DNA from: Bacillota bacterium
Lineage (GTDB): Bacteria > Bacillota > Clostridia > Oscillospirales > Ruminococcaceae
Assembly (NCBI GenBank): GCA_023443315.1
Contig: JAEZVA010000094.1
Span: 1-35,116 of the forward strand
Direction of reading: 5' to 3'
DNA length: 35,116 nt
Under the pieces are notes generated by a model. That model did not search any database. It saw nothing but the letters and a program-made list of their open reading frames with translations, and was not told where the DNA came from. A program made the position numbers and the translations under genes. Numbering within the stretch: the stretch's first letter is position 1; the number at the start of each line of letters is the position of its first letter. Below are positions 14,477-23,011 of the stretch, piece by piece.

Positions 14477-17400
14477 ATGGCGGTTTTTCGGGTGTATGTG
14501 GAAAAAAAGAATGGGTTTGCGGTTGAGGCGGGCGGGTTGCTCGCCGATATTCGTGCTACACTAGGCATCACATCCCTGACCGATATTCGGGTTATCAATC
14601 GGTATGATGCGCAAAACCTGAGCGAGGAGGATTTTGAGGCGGCAAAACGCACCATCTTTTCCGAGCCACAGGTGGACAATCTCTACGACGAGCTGCCCAC
14701 CCATGCAGGACGCCTGTTTGCAGCCGAGTTTTTGCCCGGGCAGTTTGACCAGCGCGCGGATTCATGCGCACAGTGTATCTCGTTGATGACGCAAAAGGAA
14801 CGCCCGTTGATACGCTCTGCTAAGGTTTACTTGCTGACCGGCACAGTATCGGACGATGAATTTACCCAGATAAAGGCCTACCTAATTAACCCCGTAGAGG
14901 CACGTGAGGCAAGCCTAGAAAGACCGGATACGCTGACCATCAACCAGCCGGTACCCGACGAGGTCGAGACCCTTGTGGGCTTTATCGGCTACGACAAAGC
15001 GGCGCTCTCTTCGTTTGTGCAGACGATGGGGCTTGCGATGGATCTTGACGACATCACGTTCTGCCAGAGCTATTTCCGCGATACCGAACAGCGCGACCCC
15101 ACCGTGACCGAGATTCGTATGATCGACACCTACTGGTCGGATCACTGCCGCCACACCACCTTCCTAACCGAGCTTGAGGAGGTGCAGATTGACGATGCGG
15201 ATATCGCTCACGCTTACCATGAGTACCTTGACATCCGTAATCAGGTGTATGTAAACCGCACCAAGCCCCAAAGCCTGATGGACATCGCGACCATCGGCGC
15301 AAAATACCTGAAAAAGCAGGGGCTTCTGCCAAACCTTGACGAAAGCGACGAGATAAACGCCTGCTCGGTGAAGGTAACGGTTGATGTGAACGGCAAGCCG
15401 GAAGAGTGGCTTTTACTGTTTAAGAATGAAACCCACAACCACCCGACCGAGATTGAGCCGTTTGGCGGCGCAGCCACCTGTCTTGGCGGCGCAATCCGCG
15501 ACCCACTTTCGGGACGCGCCTATGTGTATCAGGCGATGCGCGTAACGGGTGCCGCTGACCCGCTTACCCCCTTCTCTGAGACCCTTGCGGGCAAGCTACC
15601 GCAGAAAAAGCTTGTAACCACCGCCGCAAACGGCTACTCCTCCTACGGCAACCAGATCGGGCTTGCAACAGGCTTTGTGAAAGAGCTGTACCACCCCGGC
15701 TACGTTGCCAAACGCATGGAGATCGGTGCTGTTGTGGGTGCTGCAAAGGCGGAGCATGTGGTGCGGGAGTGTCCCGAGCCGGGCGATGTGGTGCTTCTGC
15801 TTGGCGGGCGCACCGGACGCGACGGCTGCGGCGGTGCGACGGGTTCTTCCAAATCTCATACCCTGCAATCGCTGGAAAGCTGTGGTGCAGAGGTTCAAAA
15901 GGGCAATGCGCCCGAAGAGCGTAAGCTGCAACGTCTGTTCCGTGACCCCGAGGTTACAAGACTGATTCGCCGCTGCAACGATTTTGGTGCTGGTGGTGTT
16001 TCGGTTGCCATCGGCGAGCTTGCGGACGGTCTAGTCATCTTTCTTGACCGCGTGCCCAAGAAATACGATGGTCTTGACGGCACCGAGCTTGCCATCAGCG
16101 AGTCGCAGGAGCGCATGGCTTGTGTGGTTCGAAAAAAAGACCTTTCCCGTTTTATCGCACTTGCAGACGGCGAAAATCTGGAGGCGACCTACGTTGCTGA
16201 TGTAACCGATTCAAACCGTCTTGTAATGGAGCTAAACGGTAAACAGATTGTGAGCATCTCCCGCGACTTTTTAAACAGCAATGGCGCACCCAAGCGCACC
16301 GCTGTTCGAATAGCTGCCCCATCATTTGATGAACCCGCCCTTCCCGCTGGCGATTTTACCGCACGCATGGAGGCGCTGGTAAGCGACCTAAACATCTGCT
16401 CCCAGAAGGGGCTTGTCGAGCGCTTTGATTCGACCATCGGCGCCTGCACCGTAACCCTGCCGTATGGCGGAAAAACGCAGCGCACCGAGATTCAGGCAAT
16501 GGCGGCGAAGCTGCCGGTTTTAGACGGCGAAACCGACACCTGCTCGGTGATGGCATATGGGTTTGACCCGTATCTCTCCACGCAAAGCCCGTTTCATGGC
16601 GCAATGTATGCCGTCATTAGTTCGGTTGCGAAGGTTGTTGCTGCCGGCGGCTCCCGACACGGCTGTTATCTGACGTTGCAAGAGTACTTTGAGCGCACCA
16701 AAGGCGACCCTCTTCGCTGGGGCAAACCGCTTGCAGCACTGCTGGGCGCGTTAAAGGCGCAAACAGCACTTGAGATTGCCGCTATCGGCGGAAAAGACTC
16801 GATGTCGGGTACCTTTGAGGAATTCGACGTGCCCCCGACACTCGTGTCCTTTGCCATCTCGTGCGCAAAGGCTAGCAAGGTCGTCACCCCTGAGTTTAAG
16901 AATAGCGGCAATCACGTCGCACTAATTATGCCCAGTGCAGCTGAAAACCGTCTGCCCGACTTTGACAGTGTTAAGGAATGCTTTGATAGGGTGGAGTCTC
17001 TGATTGCAAGCGGTAAGGCAAAATCGGTATGGGCGCTATCTTCAGGCGGGATTGCCGAGGGACTATTCAAGATGAGCCTAGGTAACCGTATCGGCTTCAC
17101 CTTAACAAAGACCCTGCCCGACATCATGCTTTATTCTGGCGGCTACGGTGGATTTTTAATAGAGCTGGACGGCATGGTGCCCGATCTCGATATCATCGGC
17201 GTAACGCACAGCGACTATTATCTGGAGTATGCAGGCAAAAAGGTACCGTTATCCCGTCTGGAAGCACTGTGGGAGGGCAAGCTTGAGAGCGTTTTCCCCT
17301 GTAACACAAAGGTAGAGCCTGCACCTGTTGAGGCGTATTCCTACACCGCCATGACCCGTTTAACCCCGAAGGTAAAGGTCGCGAAGCCCCGCGTGCTAAT

Positions 17401-18184
17401 TCCCGTATTCCCCGGCACCAACTGCGAATACGACACCGCGCGCCAGTTTGCGCTTGCGGGTGCCGACGCGGAGTGTTGCGTTATTCGCAACCTGACCGCG
17501 CAGGCGATTGCCGAGTCGGTAGACCGCATGGAGCAGCTGATTAAAGGCAGCCAGATTATAGCACTGCCGGGCGGCTTTTCGGGCGGCGACGAGCCGGACG
17601 GCTCCGCGAAGTTTATCACCTCGTTCTTCCGCAACCCGCGCATCACCGAGGCGGTGCGCGATCTGCTGCACAATCGCGACGGGTTGATGATTGGCATCTG
17701 CAACGGCTTTCAGGCGCTCATTAAGCTGGGGCTTGTTCCGTTTGGCGATATCGTGCCCGCGGAGGAGGACAGCCCTACCCTGACCTACAACTCCATCGGA
17801 CGCCACCAGTCGATGATGGTGCGCACACGTATTGCCTCTAACCTCTCCCCGTGGCTGATGTACACCAGCGTCGGCGACATCCATACGATACCAGTCTCTC
17901 ACGGCGAGGGACGGTTTATCATCTCGGATGAACTGATGACCACGCTTACCAGAAACGGTCAGATTGCTACCCAGTACGTTGATTTGGACGGCAATCCCTC
18001 GATGGATATTCGCTTTAACCCCAACAGCTCGTACTACGCGGTAGAGGGCATTACCTCTCCCGATGGGCGCATCTTAGGCAAGATGGCACACAGCGAACGC
18101 ATGGGCAAGGACATCTGCAAAAACGTGGAGGGGAATAAGAACCAGAAGCTATTTTCGGCTGCGGTGGATTATTTCGCGTTGTAA
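14477..18184 (+). CDS. purL: Phosphoribosylformylglycinamidine synthase, large single-chain form
   Basis: About 1235 residues. It makes FGAM from FGAR, glutamine and ATP, the fourth step of de novo purine synthesis. The N-terminal PurS-like part is followed by the two-fold PurM-like synthetase core (DTYWSDHCRHTTF, NETHNHPTEIEPFGGA, GGKDSMSG) and a C-terminal class I glutaminase: PVFPGTNCEYDTARQF, the nucleophile Cys in GICNGFQALIKLG and the His/Glu of SHGEGRF. This fused form of about 1240 residues is the one usual in Clostridia, unlike the separate PurS/PurQ/PurL of Bacillus. The frame opens at 14447, but AAAGGA lies 12 bases before the ATG at 14477 (MAVFRVYVEKK), which matches family starts. 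No other pur gene is nearby. Confidence 0.95.
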   Translation: MAVFRVYVEKKNGFAVEAGGLLADIRATLGITSLTDIRVINRYDAQNLSEEDFEAAKRTIFSEPQVDNLYDELPTHAGRLFAAEFLPGQFDQRADSCAQCISLMTQKERPLIRSAKVYLLTGTVSDDEFTQIKAYLINPVEAREASLERPDTLTINQPVPDEVETLVGFIGYDKAALSSFVQTMGLAMDLDDITFCQSYFRDTEQRDPTVTEIRMIDTYWSDHCRHTTFLTELEEVQIDDADIAHAYHEYLDIRNQVYVNRTKPQSLMDIATIGAKYLKKQGLLPNLDESDEINACSVKVTVDVNGKPEEWLLLFKNETHNHPTEIEPFGGAATCLGGAIRDPLSGRAYVYQAMRVTGAADPLTPFSETLAGKLPQKKLVTTAANGYSSYGNQIGLATGFVKELYHPGYVAKRMEIGAVVGAAKAEHVVRECPEPGDVVLLLGGRTGRDGCGGATGSSKSHTLQSLESCGAEVQKGNAPEERKLQRLFRDPEVTRLIRRCNDFGAGGVSVAIGELADGLVIFLDRVPKKYDGLDGTELAISESQERMACVVRKKDLSRFIALADGENLEATYVADVTDSNRLVMELNGKQIVSISRDFLNSNGAPKRTAVRIAAPSFDEPALPAGDFTARMEALVSDLNICSQKGLVERFDSTIGACTVTLPYGGKTQRTEIQAMAAKLPVLDGETDTCSVMAYGFDPYLSTQSPFHGAMYAVISSVAKVVAAGGSRHGCYLTLQEYFERTKGDPLRWGKPLAALLGALKAQTALEIAAIGGKDSMSGTFEEFDVPPTLVSFAISCAKASKVVTPEFKNSGNHVALIMPSAAENRLPDFDSVKECFDRVESLIASGKAKSVWALSSGGIAEGLFKMSLGNRIGFTLTKTLPDIMLYSGGYGGFLIELDGMVPDLDIIGVTHSDYYLEYAGKKVPLSRLEALWEGKLESVFPCNTKVEPAPVEAYSYTAMTRLTPKVKVAKPRVLIPVFPGTNCEYDTARQFALAGADAECCVIRNLTAQAIAESVDRMEQLIKGSQIIALPGGFSGGDEPDGSAKFITSFFRNPRITEAVRDLLHNRDGLMIGICNGFQALIKLGLVPFGDIVPAEEDSPTLTYNSIGRHQSMMVRTRIASNLSPWLMYTSVGDIHTIPVSHGEGRFIISDELMTTLTRNGQIATQYVDLDGNPSMDIRFNPNSSYYAVEGITSPDGRILGKMAHSERMGKDICKNVEGNKNQKLFSAAVDYFAL

Positions 18185-18191
18185 AATTCTA

Positions 18192-18581
18192 TTAGCAAAG
18201 CTTGCTGTTTGCCTTTTGTTCAAAGCGGGTCTTATCTAAGTATACGCGGGAATGAACTGCCTCGCCAATCATCTCTTTGTCATCATACGCCGTAATCTTA
18301 AATTCAACCTGCCTGCCTTGAACCGCGGTAATTTCGGCGACAGCCCACACCTTCATACCCACAGGTGTGGCGGCAAGGTGTGTTGTTGATATGCTCGCCC
18401 CCACGCTGATGACCCCATCCTCCAAAAACTGCTGCAGACAATCACTCGCAGCGCTCTCCATCAATGCCACCATCATCGGTGTCGCAAATACCGAGACCGC
18501 ACCGCTTTTCATATTCTTAGCAAGCATCTCCTCGGTAACCGTCCATTCCTGCTTAAAGGTCGTTCCTATCACGATTTCCAC
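18192..18581 (-). CDS. Hotdog-fold thioesterase, fluoroacetyl-CoA thioesterase (FlK)-like
   Basis: A 129-residue single hotdog domain. FATPMMVALMESAA contains the Thr and Glu, and STTHLAATPVGM the His, that correspond to the Thr/Glu/His triad of FlK-type acyl-CoA thioesterases. These hydrolyse acyl-CoA to acid and CoA; the fluoroacetyl specificity is a feature of one member and should not be assumed. GTG at 18581 is chosen because CGGAGGA lies about eight bases upstream; a longer frame to 18665 would run into the preceding terminator. It lies at the downstream end of the aryl-CoA gene group, though a hairpin separates it from the ACT gene. Its stop is only 7 bases from the convergent purL stop. 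Confidence 0.88.
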   Translation of the reverse strand: MEIVIGTTFKQEWTVTEEMLAKNMKSGAVSVFATPMMVALMESAASDCLQQFLEDGVISVGASISTTHLAATPVGMKVWAVAEITAVQGRQVEFKITAYDDKEMIGEAVHSRVYLDKTRFEQKANSKLC

Positions 18582-18634
18582 AGTATGATTCCTCCGTTTT
18601 TTGTGTGATGAAATAAAACAATAGCTACTACGCT

Positions 18635-18670
18635 TAAACGTGCGAAGCCATACTCGGCTTCGCACGTTTA
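18635..18670. terminator. Hairpin/terminator between the ACT and thioesterase genes
   Basis: TAAACGTGCGAAGCC (18635-18649) and its exact complement at 18656-18670 form a perfect 15-bp stem with a 6-base loop. On the minus strand the T-run is short (TTTA), so read-through into the thioesterase gene is possible. Confidence 0.65.
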
Positions 18671-18677
18671 TTGTTAC

Positions 18678-19109
18678 TTACATTGTATAGATGTTGGAGC
18701 TGTCAAGCAGTAAAACGCCGCTCTTTTGGAACACAGCCACTGCCTTTGCGTTATCCTCCACACGAAGGATAACATAGGCCTTTTCGCCCTCGCGGCTGAT
18801 AAACGCATACATATACTCTACGCCGATGCCTGCATCCAAAAGCGTTCTGAGTGCCTTAGAAAGACCTCCAGGCGTATCCTCAATACCGATTGCAATGACC
18901 TGCGTCAGCGAAACAGCAAAGCCCGCATCCTTAAGCGACCTCTCGGCCTCATCCGGATTGTTCACAATCAGCCGCAGGATGCCAAAATCCGTCGTGTCTG
19001 CAATCGAGAGTGCGCGGATATCAATCTTTTGCTTTTCTAATGTGTCGGTAATCTCCGAAAGGCGCCCTGGCTTGTTCTCGACAAAAACCGAAAGCTGTTT
19101 GATAAACAT
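18678..19109 (-). CDS. Tandem ACT-domain protein
   Basis: A 143-residue cytoplasmic protein made of two ACT domains: residues 1-70 (MFIKQLSVFVENKPGRL, with the Gly-Arg-Leu turn) and 71-143 (VIAIGIEDTPGGLSKALR). ACT domains bind amino acids and signal to enzymes or regulators. Stand-alone ACT proteins of this length are regularly found beside phenylacetate-CoA ligase and iorAB genes in Clostridia and Archaea, so an aromatic amino acid is a reasonable ligand by context. It lies 166 bases downstream of a paaK-like gene but also has its own promoter in that gap. No catalytic domain is attached. Confidence 0.9.
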   Translation of the reverse strand: MFIKQLSVFVENKPGRLSEITDTLEKQKIDIRALSIADTTDFGILRLIVNNPDEAERSLKDAGFAVSLTQVIAIGIEDTPGGLSKALRTLLDAGIGVEYMYAFISREGEKAYVILRVEDNAKAVAVFQKSGVLLLDSSNIYTM

Positions 19110-19231
19110 AGTAATCCCTCCGTCGTAATAAATATCCGCTAACCAAACCCCATCGACAGAAAGCCGATGATTTTGATTGTGATTAACCTAATAACTCCGC
19201 AAAAAGCCGTTAAACAATGACTCCCAAAAAT

Positions 19232-19260
19232 ATTATAGCATGGTTTTAATAGGCTTTCCA
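19232..19260 (-). promoter_or_regulatory. Promoter of the ACT-domain gene
   Basis: Minus strand TGGAAA (19260-19255), 17-base spacer, and an extended -10 ATGCTATAAT with TATAAT at 19237-19232. The leader of about 115 bases can form a CATCG/CGATG hairpin near 19150-19170. Confidence 0.6.
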
Positions 19261-19275
19261 GCGATTTTATAAACA

Positions 19276-20583
19276 TTACAGTTTGCGATTGTCAATTACG
19301 CGCTTTGCTTTGCCCTCGCTTCTCGCTATTGTTTTCGGCTCAACAATGCGAACCTTTGCCGAAACACCAAGCGTAGACTCAACTGCATGGCGAATCTTTC
19401 TTTCCTGCTCCTCGATGTGCCGCACGGCATCCGAAAACATCTCGTTTGACATCTCAACCTGAATCTCAAGGGTATCCAGATTATCGACGCGATCCACAAT
19501 CAGCACATAGTGCGGTGCGGTTTGTCCTAGGGACAGCAGTACGCTTTCCACCTGCGACGGGAATACATTCACACCGCGGATGATGAGCATATCGTCCGTT
19601 CTGCCGCATGGCTTTGTCATCTTTACAAACGTTCTGCCGCAGGAACACGCCTTGCGGGTCAATGTGGCGATATCCCTTGTTCTGTAACGAATCAGCGGCA
19701 ATGCCTCTTTGGTGATGGCGGTAAACACAAGTTCCCCCTGTTCACCGTCCGGCAGCACAGCTCCAGTTTCGGGGTCGATAATCTCAGCAATAAAATGATC
19801 CTCGTTAATATGCATGCCGCTTTGCTCGCTGCATTCAAAGGAAACACCGGGCCCCATAACTTCGGAAAGCCCGTAGATGTCGTAAGCCTTAATACCGAGC
19901 AGGTCTTCGATCTCGCTGCGCATATTCTCTGTCCATGGCTCCGCTCCAAAGATGCCCGCTTTGAGCTTTAGCTGGGATTTGTCGTATCCCATCTCCTTCA
20001 GGGTTTCGCCAAGAAACAGCGCATAGGACGGCGTTGCGCAAAGGATAGACGAGCCGTAGTCAAGCATAATCTGAATCTGGCGCTGGGTGTTGCCGGTGGA
20101 AACGGGGATAACCGAAGCGCCCATTGCCTCCGCGCCGTAGTGCATACCAAGACCGCCCGTAAATAAACCATATCCATAAGCGATATGGACAAAATCCTTC
20201 GGCGAGCCTCCTGCCGCCACCAGCGAGCGGGCGGTTATCTCGCGCCACACGTCAATATCGTTTTTGGTATAGCCCACGACGGTCTGCTTGCCGGTGGTTC
20301 CCGACGACGCGTGAATTCGCACAATCTTGTCCATCGACACCGCAAACATTCCATAGGGGTAGTTGTCGCGCAAGTCCTGCTTGACGGTAAACGGCAGCTT
20401 CTTCAGGTCGTCCGCCGACTGGATGTCATCAGGTGTAAGACCCAGCTCATTCATCTTTGCTTTGTAATACGGTACATTCTCGTAAACATGACGGATGGTC
20501 TGTGACAACCTGAGCGACTGCAGGCTGTGCAGTTCATGGTACGGCGCGGTCTCAATCTCGGGTGTCAGGTAATGCTCGCACAT
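19276..20583 (-). CDS. paaK: Phenylacetate-CoA ligase family protein (downstream copy)
   Basis: A 435-residue AMP-forming aryl-acid:CoA ligase of the PaaK family. The ATP-binding loop is SSGTTGKQTVVGYT, where a Gln replaces the usual Pro after GTTGK. Other landmarks are the AYGYGLFTGGLGMHYG region, DIYGLSEVMGPGV, the Asp/Arg pair LIRYRTRDIA, a Cys pair (ACSCGRTF) and the hinge GRTDDMLIIRGVNVFPSQ that precedes the C-terminal lid. The reaction is aryl-acetate + ATP + CoA to aryl-acetyl-CoA + AMP + PPi. The start has GGGGGAA about 8 bases upstream. It follows iorB by 22 bases, so the two are co-transcribed. It is a diverged paralogue of the ligase at 23008-24324. Confidence 0.93.
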   Translation of the reverse strand: MCEHYLTPEIETAPYHELHSLQSLRLSQTIRHVYENVPYYKAKMNELGLTPDDIQSADDLKKLPFTVKQDLRDNYPYGMFAVSMDKIVRIHASSGTTGKQTVVGYTKNDIDVWREITARSLVAAGGSPKDFVHIAYGYGLFTGGLGMHYGAEAMGASVIPVSTGNTQRQIQIMLDYGSSILCATPSYALFLGETLKEMGYDKSQLKLKAGIFGAEPWTENMRSEIEDLLGIKAYDIYGLSEVMGPGVSFECSEQSGMHINEDHFIAEIIDPETGAVLPDGEQGELVFTAITKEALPLIRYRTRDIATLTRKACSCGRTFVKMTKPCGRTDDMLIIRGVNVFPSQVESVLLSLGQTAPHYVLIVDRVDNLDTLEIQVEMSNEMFSDAVRHIEEQERKIRHAVESTLGVSAKVRIVEPKTIARSEGKAKRVIDNRKL

Positions 20584-20605
20584 GGTGTATTCCCCCTTTA
20601 ATGAT

Positions 20606-21199
20606 TTATTGTACAGTCACCTTTGTGTTTTTTCCTATCTCAAACGCAGTGAGGTTTAGCTCACGAAACCGTTCGGGTACACACTCTTGAATCGCTGTTA
20701 GCCATAAATCCTTACTGATATTCATGTAGTTTGACAATACACCCATCAAAACCACATTAACGGCTTTCGCATTGCCCGCCTTAAGCGCAAGACCCAGCGC
20801 GTCAACCTCGGCAATATGTATGCCTTTTTCATGAATCTTTTTGGTGATTTCGGTGGGATAGGTTGCCGCGCCGGTAATAACGGGCATGGGGTCGATGCGC
20901 TGCGCATTCACAATAATGGTTGCACCCTCCTTTAGGTAGGGCACATACCGCGCAGCCTCAAGCAGCTCAAACGCGATGATAAGGTCGGCTTCCCCGATCT
21001 CTACGGTGGGGGAATACACCTCCTCTCCATACTTCACATAGGTTACAACTGACCCGCCGCGCTGAGACATGCCGTGCACCTCGGACACCTTTACATCATA
21101 TCCTTCGGCAAGCAGCACATGCCCCATCAGCTTACTTGCAAGCAAAGAGCCCTGTCCGCCAACGCCAACAAACATAATACTTTTATTTTCAATTGCCAC
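20606..21199 (-). CDS. iorB: Indolepyruvate:ferredoxin oxidoreductase, beta subunit
   Basis: The gamma-type subunit of the 2-oxoacid:ferredoxin oxidoreductase family, about 197 residues. It opens with IMFVGVGGQGSLLASKLMG, the characteristic glycine-rich loop, then HGMSQRGGSVVTYVKYG and a conserved LIAFELLEAARY. With IorA it oxidatively decarboxylates indolepyruvate, phenylpyruvate or hydroxyphenylpyruvate to the aryl-acetyl-CoA, reducing ferredoxin. The start is uncertain: GTG at 21199 has AAAGGA nine bases upstream, whereas ATG at 21208 directly abuts that site. It lies between iorA and a paaK-like gene in one transcript. Confidence 0.93.
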   Translation of the reverse strand: MAIENKSIMFVGVGGQGSLLASKLMGHVLLAEGYDVKVSEVHGMSQRGGSVVTYVKYGEEVYSPTVEIGEADLIIAFELLEAARYVPYLKEGATIIVNAQRIDPMPVITGAATYPTEITKKIHEKGIHIAEVDALGLALKAGNAKAVNVVLMGVLSNYMNISKDLWLTAIQECVPERFRELNLTAFEIGKNTKVTVQ

Positions 21200-21271
21200 A
21201 ATCTTCATTCCTTTCCCATAACCGAGCTGCCGCAAATCGTATGCCGCCGGCTGTGGTGTATACAGTTTTGG

Positions 21272-23011
21272 TTATTCAGCCTTTGCAACAGCCATTGCGC
21301 CAAACGTGCAGATACTTGCGCAAAGCCCGCATCCAAAGCACAGTGTTTTATCTATCAATGCCTTGCCGTCCACCATGCGTATGGACGGGCAACCTATTTT
21401 AAAGCAGGCACGGCAGCTTTTGCATTTATCGGTGTCTACAGTAAGCGGTTTGCCTCGCTGAACGGTTTTAAGCAGTGCGCAGGGACGACGGGCAATTACA
21501 ACCGACGGCTCGTCCGCTTCAAGTTCTTCTGAAATAACCGCAACGACGTTTTTTACCTGATTGGGGTCAACAACGCGAATACGGCTAATGCCAACCGCTT
21601 CGCATATCTTTTCAATACTCACCTTCGCCGTCGCATCGCCCTGCAACGTAAGCCCTGTTGTGGGGTTTTGCTGATGCCCCGTCATTCCTGTAATCGAGTT
21701 ATCTAGTATTAAAACGGTAGAAACGCCCTGATTGTACGCAATATCAATAAGCCCTGTCACGCCCGAGTGCATGAAGGTGGAGTCGCCTATCACGGCGACA
21801 CTCTTCTTCGCACTTTCTTTGCCTCGCGCTTTGTTAAAGCCGTGTAGACCCGAGATAGACGCCCCCATGCAGATGGTCGTATCCAGCGCGCCAAGGGGCG
21901 GGGCCGCACCTAAGGTATAACACCCAATATCTCCAAATACGGTCACACCAATCTTGTTAAGCGAATAGAACAATCCTCTGTGCGGACAACCCGGGCACAT
22001 AACAGGCGGGCGAACCGGCACCGCTTCATCAAACGACTGGTATGTTGCCGTTACGCCTAACAGCTTTTCGCGAATCAGATTCTGGGAGTACTCCCCTATC
22101 AGCGGAAAAACCGCCTTGCCTATAACCGAAATCCCCAGCTTATTGCAATGGGTTTCGATGAAGTCGTCAAGCTCCTCTACGACATACAACGTATCAACCT
22201 TGCTTGCAAATTCTTCAATCAGCTTAACAGGTAACGGGTACACCATACCTAGCTTCAGGTAGCTTGCCTTATCCCCCATTGCTTCCTTTGCGTACTGATA
22301 GGCAACGCCAGAGGTGATAATGCCAATCGACGTATCGTTGTACTCGGTTGTGTTAACTAAACTACTTTCGGCATACGCTATGAGCTTCTGTGTTCTGTCT
22401 TCTACCACCACGTGCTTTGCTTTTGCGTAGGCGGGCATCATGACATATTTGGCAGGGTCCTTTTTATACTCCCTGAGCGAGATTTCGGATCGCTCTGAGG
22501 TTTCTATTACACTCTGCGAGTGAGATACCCGCGTGCTCAGACGCAGCAATACCGGGGTATCAAACTGCTCCGAAAGTGTATACGCAAGCTTTGTAAACTG
22601 CTTGCACTCATCAGAATCGCTTGGTTCGAGCATCGGTAGCTTTGCAGCCATTGCGTAATGTCTGGAATCCTGCTCGTTTTGGGATGAGTGCATGCCGGGG
22701 TCGTCGGCAACACCAATAACAAGACCGGCATTGACGCCGGTATACGACGCGGTAAACAGCGGGTCGGCTGCTACATTGAGTCCAACATGCTTCATGGCGC
22801 AAAAGGCACGTGCCCCGCCGATAGCAGCACCGAGTGCCACCTCAAGCGCCACCTTTTCGTTGGGTGCCCATTCACAGTACATCTCGTTGTATTTTGCAGC
22901 GTATTCGGTAATCTCTGTGCTGGGTGTTCCCGGGTAACTGGACACAACCGTGACCCCCGCCTCAAACATCCCTCTTGCAACCGCTTCGTTGCCTAACATT
23001 AATCCTCTCAC
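21272..23011 (-). CDS. iorA: Indolepyruvate:ferredoxin oxidoreductase, alpha subunit
   Basis: A 579-residue catalytic subunit. The N-terminal pyrimidine domain starts LMLGNEAVARGMFEAG with SSYPGTPSTEI. The middle part binds thiamine diphosphate (CPGCPHRG, GDIGCYTLG, and a GDSTFMHSG motif). The C-terminus is a two-cluster ferredoxin: CKSCRACFKIGCP and CFGCGLCASICTFGA give ligands for two 4Fe-4S clusters. It forms the oxygen-sensitive IorAB complex of aromatic amino acid fermentation. The start is GTG at 23011 with AAGGAGG about ten bases upstream; its first four bases overlap the TGA stop of the upstream ligase gene, so the two are translationally coupled. Confidence 0.96.
   Translation of the reverse strand: MRGLMLGNEAVARGMFEAGVTVVSSYPGTPSTEITEYAAKYNEMYCEWAPNEKVALEVALGAAIGGARAFCAMKHVGLNVAADPLFTASYTGVNAGLVIGVADDPGMHSSQNEQDSRHYAMAAKLPMLEPSDSDECKQFTKLAYTLSEQFDTPVLLRLSTRVSHSQSVIETSERSEISLREYKKDPAKYVMMPAYAKAKHVVVEDRTQKLIAYAESSLVNTTEYNDTSIGIITSGVAYQYAKEAMGDKASYLKLGMVYPLPVKLIEEFASKVDTLYVVEELDDFIETHCNKLGISVIGKAVFPLIGEYSQNLIREKLLGVTATYQSFDEAVPVRPPVMCPGCPHRGLFYSLNKIGVTVFGDIGCYTLGAAPPLGALDTTICMGASISGLHGFNKARGKESAKKSVAVIGDSTFMHSGVTGLIDIAYNQGVSTVLILDNSITGMTGHQQNPTTGLTLQGDATAKVSIEKICEAVGISRIRVVDPNQVKNVVAVISEELEADEPSVVIARRPCALLKTVQRGKPLTVDTDKCKSCRACFKIGCPSIRMVDGKALIDKTLCFGCGLCASICTFGAMAVAKAE

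Noticed and set aside
13965..14679. Minus-strand frames across mtaB, the mtaB/purL gap and the start of purL
   Set aside because: Antisense to two clear genes, with no family resemblance or ribosome site.
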